DNA of 64,000 nucleotides from Candidatus Eisenbacteria bacterium (GTDB lineage Bacteria; Eisenbacteria; RBG-16-71-46; CAIMUX01; JAHJDP01). Every line of letters begins with the position of its first letter. Within the stretch, counting starts at the first letter, position 1. Shown here piece by piece: positions 59,999 to 64,000 of this stretch. The stretch is from assembly GCA_018831195.1 (NCBI GenBank), contig JAHJDP010000065.1:1-64000 (forward strand), given 5' to 3'. The notes beneath the pieces are model-generated. The model had not been told where the DNA came from. It made no database searches and worked only from the letters and a program-made list of their open reading frames with translations. Both the position numbers and the translations under genes were made by a program.

Positions 59999-61003
59999 AT
60001 GGCGGATATGATGAATTCAAAGGTAAAGACCGGCGGATGGGCATGGCTCTGCCTGCTCATGCTCTGCCATCCGGTCGTTTCTCATTCCGTCATGATCCTT
60101 GAATATGAAACGTTATTGACCGGGGAGCCGGAGGCGGTCCGGCCCGCTTCGGTGACCCTCGATCTCCATTCCGGCGGAATTTGTATAACCGATGAGGCCT
60201 CCCGCGTCATCGATATCTTTGATGACCGCGGCTTTCATCTGTACCGGACGGATGCGACCTCGAACATCTCAACCCCGAAAGATGGGTCCATCGATTCTCA
60301 TGGTGGTTTTGTATTTACCGATATCGCGGCTGATGGTACGCGCACGATCGAGCGTCTCAACTATCTGGGAGAGCCCGTTGCCTATGAACCCGAGATTCCC
60401 CGTGCGGGGTGGGCTCCGCAGCACTTGATCATTGCCGGTGACGGGCACTACATCACCGTCGACCGGGCCGGACTTCTGGCCAAGCATGATTCCCAATCCG
60501 GCTCCTTGATCTGGATGCTGGAGCTGGTTGATCCCCAGTCGGAAAACGCGGACATGCTCGGCCGGCCTTCAGAAGCGCCGGACCACAGGCTTTACATTCC
60601 AGGCAGCAAGATCCGGACAATCTTTGTTGTCTCGCCCGACGGCAAGTTATTGGACTTCTTCGGTAGGCGTGGGACACAAAGAGGTGAGTTCACTTTTCCG
60701 ATCGGAGTCGCCTTTGATCCGGTGGGGCGTGTGCTGGTTCTTGATCGGATGCGTCACAAAATCCTTCTCTTCACATCCGCGCATGAGTTTGTGGATGAGT
60801 TTGGAAGGATGGGCGATGGACCGGGGTATCTGTATCACCCGCTGGCGATTGCCTCCTCACCGGACGGCCGCGTTTTTGTAGCACAGGGCTTCGAGGGACG
60901 GGTACAGATTTTCCGTCTCTCGGATACCGCATCCGCCCCGAGCGCTTCAAACCTATCGAGGCCATCAGCGGAGAGAGAGAAGACACCTGCTGGAGAGAGG
61001 TGA
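59999..61003 (+). CDS. Secreted beta-propeller (NHL-type) protein, OscD-like by context
   Basis: 334 residues. A hydrophobic signal (Met-Leu-Cys-His) precedes six-bladed propeller repeats, seen in Leu-Asp-Phe-Phe-Gly-Arg-Arg-Gly, Pro-Ile-Gly-Val-Ala-Phe-Asp and Val-Leu-Asp-Arg-Met plus Phe-Gly-Arg-Met-Gly-Asp-Gly. It lies 86 bases before the OmcS-like gene. A beta-propeller (OscD) next to OmcS is reported to control filament morphology in Geobacter, so a similar role is proposed. The start is ambiguous; later ATGs at 60008 and 60011 are possible. Confidence 0.85.
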   Translation: MADMMNSKVKTGGWAWLCLLMLCHPVVSHSVMILEYETLLTGEPEAVRPASVTLDLHSGGICITDEASRVIDIFDDRGFHLYRTDATSNISTPKDGSIDSHGGFVFTDIAADGTRTIERLNYLGEPVAYEPEIPRAGWAPQHLIIAGDGHYITVDRAGLLAKHDSQSGSLIWMLELVDPQSENADMLGRPSEAPDHRLYIPGSKIRTIFVVSPDGKLLDFFGRRGTQRGEFTFPIGVAFDPVGRVLVLDRMRHKILLFTSAHEFVDEFGRMGDGPGYLYHPLAIASSPDGRVFVAQGFEGRVQIFRLSDTASAPSASNLSRPSAEREKTPAGER

Positions 61004-61089
61004 GCTTTAAGAAGTTAGAGAGCCTTGGCTGCGTGTAAGGGTGCATGCAGCATCAGCCACTAACAAAACACAACAGGAGAGAGGAAAAG

Positions 61090-62193
61090 ATGAGATTAGT
61101 CCAGATACTCGCGGTGGCGCTATTCCTCGTTGCATGCGTGACGATGAATGCGCTTGCCTTCCACGATGGTGGTGTGGCGGAGTGCGCTGGTTGCCATACC
61201 ATGCACAACAGCCAGGATGGTGCGCCGATTGATGCCGATCATCCAGCAGGCAATCCGTATTTGCTGAAGTTTGCGAACTCTACGGACATGTGCCTTTCAT
61301 GCCATGCCGATTACGGACAGTTTTACAGCGGTGAGGGCTACGGCCCTGGTGGGGATTTCTACTGGGTCACCAAGACATGGGAATGGTCGGCTCACGGGCA
61401 TGCTAATGCCAGCACCGGCGACAGCCATGGCCACAACGTCATCTCCCCCGCCGGAGGCATTTCCGCCGACGCGACTTTGTCAATGGCGCCCGGTGGTGAT
61501 TTTGACAGCGATTACCTGACCTGCACGAGCTGCCACGATCCCCACGGCAACCAGAATTTCCGTATCCTCTATGGCTCGGCTATTGGACCCGTCTATGACG
61601 GCGGACGTTACAACTTCACCGAGGAAGCCCCGATTGCCGAGGGCAACTCCCGGAGAACGTATGTCGGCAGTGGTGGGGAAGAGACACACACCCAGCATAC
61701 GATCTATAAATCCGGCATGAGTGAGTGGTGCGCGAATTGCCACGAGACATTCCACGCCGGCAACACAACCAACTTTGTTCACCCGACCGGCGAAGATATG
61801 GGTACCGCCGCCTCCTCCACTTACAACGCCTATATCAGCTCCGACGAACCGACCGGTGGGAATGCCTCGACCGCATATAACGGTCTCGTTCCTTTCGAGG
61901 CGGTTAACGTTGTCTTTGATGATGTCGATCCCGGTGATTACACCCAGGGCCCGACCTCCGCTGATCAGGTGATGTGCGTCACATGCCACCGTGCCCACGC
62001 CACCCCGTTTGCTGACATTGGTCGCTGGGACTTTGGCACGACCTTCATTGCCGAGTCACACCCGCTTGCCACTGACACGGGTGCCTCTACCGAGGATGTT
62101 GCCAACAAGTATTACCAGTACACTTTCTCGACAAACCAGCGTTCACTCTGCAACAAGTGTCACGTGAAGGATGCGGGCGACGCTCCTCTCTGA
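61090..62193 (+). CDS. omcS: OmcS-like hexahaem cytochrome (nanowire subunit)
   Basis: About 367 residues. The signal is cleaved before Phe-His-x-Gly-Gly-Val-Ala-Glu-Cys, so the mature N-terminus matches that of Geobacter OmcS. There are six CxxCH motifs. Shared landmarks are His-Thr-Met-His at mature position 16 (in OmcS this His ligates a haem of the next subunit), Ala-Pro-Gly-Gly, Ser-Cys-His-Asp-Pro-His-Gly, Gly-Met-Ser-Glu-Trp-Cys-Ala-Asn-Cys-His, Cys-His-Arg-Ala-His-Ala and Arg-x-Leu-Cys-Asn-Lys-Cys-His. OmcS polymerises into micrometre-long conductive filaments. A GGAGAGAGG Shine-Dalgarno supports the start. A GGCTG/CAGCC hairpin (61027-61058) lies in the leader. The gene ends in a strong hairpin. 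Confidence 0.93.
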   Translation: MRLVQILAVALFLVACVTMNALAFHDGGVAECAGCHTMHNSQDGAPIDADHPAGNPYLLKFANSTDMCLSCHADYGQFYSGEGYGPGGDFYWVTKTWEWSAHGHANASTGDSHGHNVISPAGGISADATLSMAPGGDFDSDYLTCTSCHDPHGNQNFRILYGSAIGPVYDGGRYNFTEEAPIAEGNSRRTYVGSGGEETHTQHTIYKSGMSEWCANCHETFHAGNTTNFVHPTGEDMGTAASSTYNAYISSDEPTGGNASTAYNGLVPFEAVNVVFDDVDPGDYTQGPTSADQVMCVTCHRAHATPFADIGRWDFGTTFIAESHPLATDTGASTEDVANKYYQYTFSTNQRSLCNKCHVKDAGDAPL

Positions 62194-62243
62194 TATTGGT
62201 GATTCCCGGTCTGATCTCCGGGGCTTGAGCTGACCGCTTGAGT

Positions 62244-62277
62244 GAAGACGGCCTCCTCTTACGAGGGGGCCGTCTTC
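62244..62277 (+). terminator. Strong hairpin after the OmcS-like gene
   Basis: A 15-bp stem pairs 62244-62258 with 62263-62277 (one G-T pair) around a TTAC loop. No T-run follows, so it may also protect the transcript's 3' end. Confidence 0.7.
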
Positions 62278-62476
62278 GTATCAGCCGGAGCCCCCATCCT
62301 CCTGTTTTGGGCCGTCATACCTTGGAATTTTATGGATCCTCTATGGCCGATTCCTGAATCTTTTGGCCCGCCATAAGGAGACTTCTTGACAATGGGCCGG
62401 CAAATTCGGATCATAAGCGGAGCTTTGATCATGATGTTCAGTTGGCAACGCATCGCCATGGAGAGGGAGGAAAGAG

Positions 62477-63034
62477 ATGAGCAGGTTAGGTATCTTGGGG
62501 GTGGCGCTTATTGCCGTTACTGTAATCGGGGCTTTCTTCTGGACATCTGTCGCCGTTCAAGCGACCGATGCGGAAAAGAAGGAGTTCCAATATATTAGCT
62601 CGGCAAAGTGCAAGATGTGTCACAAGGGCGAGAAGAAGGGTGAAATTTTTGAGAAGTGGGAAGCAGGCCCGCACGCCAAGGCTTTTGCGTCCCTGCCGGA
62701 AGCATCCCAGAAGGATGAGAAGTGTCTTGGCTGTCACACGACTGGATTCGGAAAGGGCGGCTATGTCGCGGGCGCCGAGAATGCCGCTGATTTCGCCCAT
62801 GTCGGTTGTGAGGCCTGTCATGGTCCGGGAAGCGAATACAAGTCAGCGACGGTCATGAAGGATCATGCTCTCTCGGTCGCGGCCGGAATGATCGAGGTCG
62901 GAGAAGCTCAGTGTAAGATCTGCCACACAGAGGCTCTCCCCGAGGCGTGTTGGGGCGAAGCGAAGGCCGCTCCCAAATTCGATTTCGCCGTGGCTTCAAA
63001 GAAGGTTGATCATAAAATCGCCAAGGCTGAGTAG
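62477..63034 (+). CDS. Tetrahaem cytochrome c (c554-like)
   Basis: 185 residues. A signal peptide precedes four CxxCH motifs and Trp-Glu-Ala-Gly-Pro-His-Ala-Lys-Ala-Phe, a hallmark of the cytochrome c554/c' family (Trp-x-x-x-x-His). After the fourth haem the tail is Ala/Lys-rich. It probably shuttles electrons in the periplasm. The start has GGAGGGAGGAAAG upstream. It has its own upstream region following the OmcS terminator, and a terminator after it, so it is likely a separate transcription unit. Confidence 0.9.
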   Translation: MSRLGILGVALIAVTVIGAFFWTSVAVQATDAEKKEFQYISSAKCKMCHKGEKKGEIFEKWEAGPHAKAFASLPEASQKDEKCLGCHTTGFGKGGYVAGAENAADFAHVGCEACHGPGSEYKSATVMKDHALSVAAGMIEVGEAQCKICHTEALPEACWGEAKAAPKFDFAVASKKVDHKIAKAE

Positions 63035-63123
63035 AGACTTCCTCGCAAGGGCAAGGAGGCTGCCTGCTCCCTGGTGGGCCATCATAAAATAAGAGCAAGG
63101 CGTGTTTCCGTCTTTTCAAGTCT

Positions 63124-63149
63124 GAGCTCCCGATAATAATCGGGAGCTC
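63124..63149 (+). terminator. Intrinsic terminator after the tetrahaem cytochrome gene
   Basis: GAGCTCCCGAT (63124-63134) pairs perfectly with ATCGGGAGCTC (63139-63149) around AATA, followed by TTTCT. Confidence 0.85.
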
Positions 63150-63444
63150 TTTCTATCCTGCTGAGCAAAGATAGTTAACGCGTTTAATAGATATGATTAT
63201 GCTATCTTATTCGTATTGATATGGAGTCTCTTCATCCTGGAGGGGTTGTTCCGAAGCTTGTCCGTCCCTTGGGCTGAAGCGTCCCACCATCACTCACATT
63301 ATCCTGTGCGAGTCCCTCTCATATCTTGACCCTAAAAAGGGTATTTGATAATTTTAGAAAATCTGATTCGCATTATTAGTCCAACGACCCAACGACCCAA
63401 AGGCACCGGGTTTCTAGCAAAGGGCCACGGTTGGCAAAAACAAA
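63150..63444 (+). other. Intergenic region upstream of the ImcH-like gene
   Basis: No gene is seen. It is AT-rich from 63170 to 63220, as a promoter region would be, and a short hairpin (ACCCT-AAAA-AGGGT, 63329-63342) lies about 100 bases before the start codon. No clear sigma-70 pair was found. Confidence 0.4.
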
Positions 63445-64000
63445 ATGGCGACGATCATAGAAATTTTCGGTAGTGTGCGCAACTACTTCACGAGGGCGCT
63501 GCGTCATCCCTTGGGTTTCCTCGGGCTCAATGGGGCGTCTCTCAGCGGGGTGTTGCTGGTGACGCTGCTTGTGTTGGATTTTACCGGCTATCATGGAAAT
63601 CCCTATCTTGGAATTTTAACATTTCTCATTCTGCCGATAGTCTTCGTCTGCAGTTTGCTTCTCATACCCATTGGAGAGTTCCGGTACAAGAAAAGGCTTC
63701 TTCGTAGAAAGCCATCCAAAGAGCTCCCGCTTTATCTGTCGCTGGATCTCAATAATCCTCGGCACAGGAACCGTTTTACGGTCATCGCCATTCTGACACT
63801 TGTGAACTTTACCATTCTTGGAATTGTCTCTTTTCGAGGTATGGAGTTTATGGATTCTGTTCATTTTTGCGGCGAGACCTGCCATCAGGTTATGAATCCC
63901 GAGTGGGTTGCCCATCAGAATTCCCCCCACGCGAGGGTGCTCTGCGTCGATTGCCATATCGGCTCCGGCGCCGATTGGTATGTGAAAGCAAAATTGTCGG
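63445..64000 (+). CDS. NapC/NirT (ImcH-like) membrane cytochrome, N-terminal part
   Basis: The frame begins at ATG 63445 and runs off the window end (185 codons shown). It has two hydrophobic helices (residues about 32-50 and 58-80), then a third (about 118-136) and the haem motifs. The first is Phe-Cys142-Gly-Glu-Thr-Cys-His, with three residues between the cysteines, followed by Val-Met-Asn-Pro-Glu-Trp. The second is a normal Cys167-Val-Asp-Cys-His. The Cys-xxx-Cys-His-x-Val-Met pattern, then Ser-Pro-His-Ala-Arg-Val and Gly-x-Gly-Ala-x-Trp, is shared with ImcH-type quinol dehydrogenases of Geobacter. It would pass menaquinol electrons to periplasmic cytochromes. Confidence 0.88.
   Translation, partial: MATIIEIFGSVRNYFTRALRHPLGFLGLNGASLSGVLLVTLLVLDFTGYHGNPYLGILTFLILPIVFVCSLLLIPIGEFRYKKRLLRRKPSKELPLYLSLDLNNPRHRNRFTVIAILTLVNFTILGIVSFRGMEFMDSVHFCGETCHQVMNPEWVAHQNSPHARVLCVDCHIGSGADWYVKAKLS

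Noticed and set aside
1-64000. tRNA or rRNA genes
   Set aside because: Intergenic regions were read for cloverleaf ends (CCA-proximal stems, GTTCGA-type loops) and none was convincing.

Overview
The window is chromosomal DNA of a Gram-negative, respiring bacterium, roughly 57% GC by eye. It carries outer-membrane barrels, lipoproteins, a PEP-CTERM protein and secreted proteases with a FlgD-like/T9SS-like C-terminal domain. That secretome, together with carbamoyltransferases and very large multihaem cytochromes, suggests an FCB-type lineage such as Candidatus Eisenbacteria. This placement is an inference; no rRNA gene is present to test it.

Positions 1-4370 form a decayed integron. At the right is an integron integrase (3310-4370, + strand) disabled by a deletion that removed the HxxR box but left the Tyr-box tail in another frame. 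To its left, in the opposite orientation as expected for cassettes, lie a recombined core site (3068-3074), a secreted-protein cassette, an attC (2228-2356), a methyltransferase cassette, a second attC (1342-1457) and a higBA toxin-antitoxin cassette with its own perfectly spaced promoter. The 3' end of a group II intron, antisense to the cassettes, enters at position 1.

Positions 4400-7630 hold a carbamoyltransferase / GNAT / SxtJ-like group plus a 53-residue membrane protein. Positions 7879-8976 encode a lipoprotein that reads as a selenoprotein: Ig-like repeats followed by a redoxin domain whose CxxC is UxxC (in-frame TGA), with a SECIS-like hairpin just downstream. Next come a methyltransferase, a PEP-CTERM protein, an Ig-repeat lipoprotein, a prolyl oligopeptidase, a papain-family protease, an M55 aminopeptidase, a flavin reductase, a subtilase, a VOC protein, a reductive-dehalogenase-like Fe-S protein, an M16 protease, two odd secreted proteins, a MarR regulator and an Omp85-type barrel (9005-30196).

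Positions 30217-41341 (- strand) are a ten-gene haem operon, transcribed hemC-hemD-hemB-hemL-hemE-hemN-hemH-hemG-ccsA/hemX-like-hemA, with most junctions overlapping. It covers every step from glutamyl-tRNA to protohaem plus a cytochrome-assembly-type membrane protein.

Divergently, 41672-64000 (+ strand) encodes what looks like a complete route for electrons from the quinone pool to outside the cell. In order: an Hmc/Hyb-type ferredoxin and NrfD quinol module, a 17-haem cytochrome, an 11-haem cytochrome fused to a b-type membrane domain, a large outer-membrane barrel, two small envelope proteins, a SurA/PpiC-like prolyl isomerase, a 42-haem cytochrome, a PhnD-like sensor protein with histidine kinase and response regulator, a beta-propeller, an OmcS-like hexahaem nanowire cytochrome, a tetrahaem cytochrome and the start of an ImcH/NapC-like cytochrome. 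The prolyl isomerase, channel-like and beta-propeller genes near an OmcS homologue match the described content of omcS-companion clusters in Geobacter. The neighbouring haem operon would supply the roughly 80 or more haems these proteins need.
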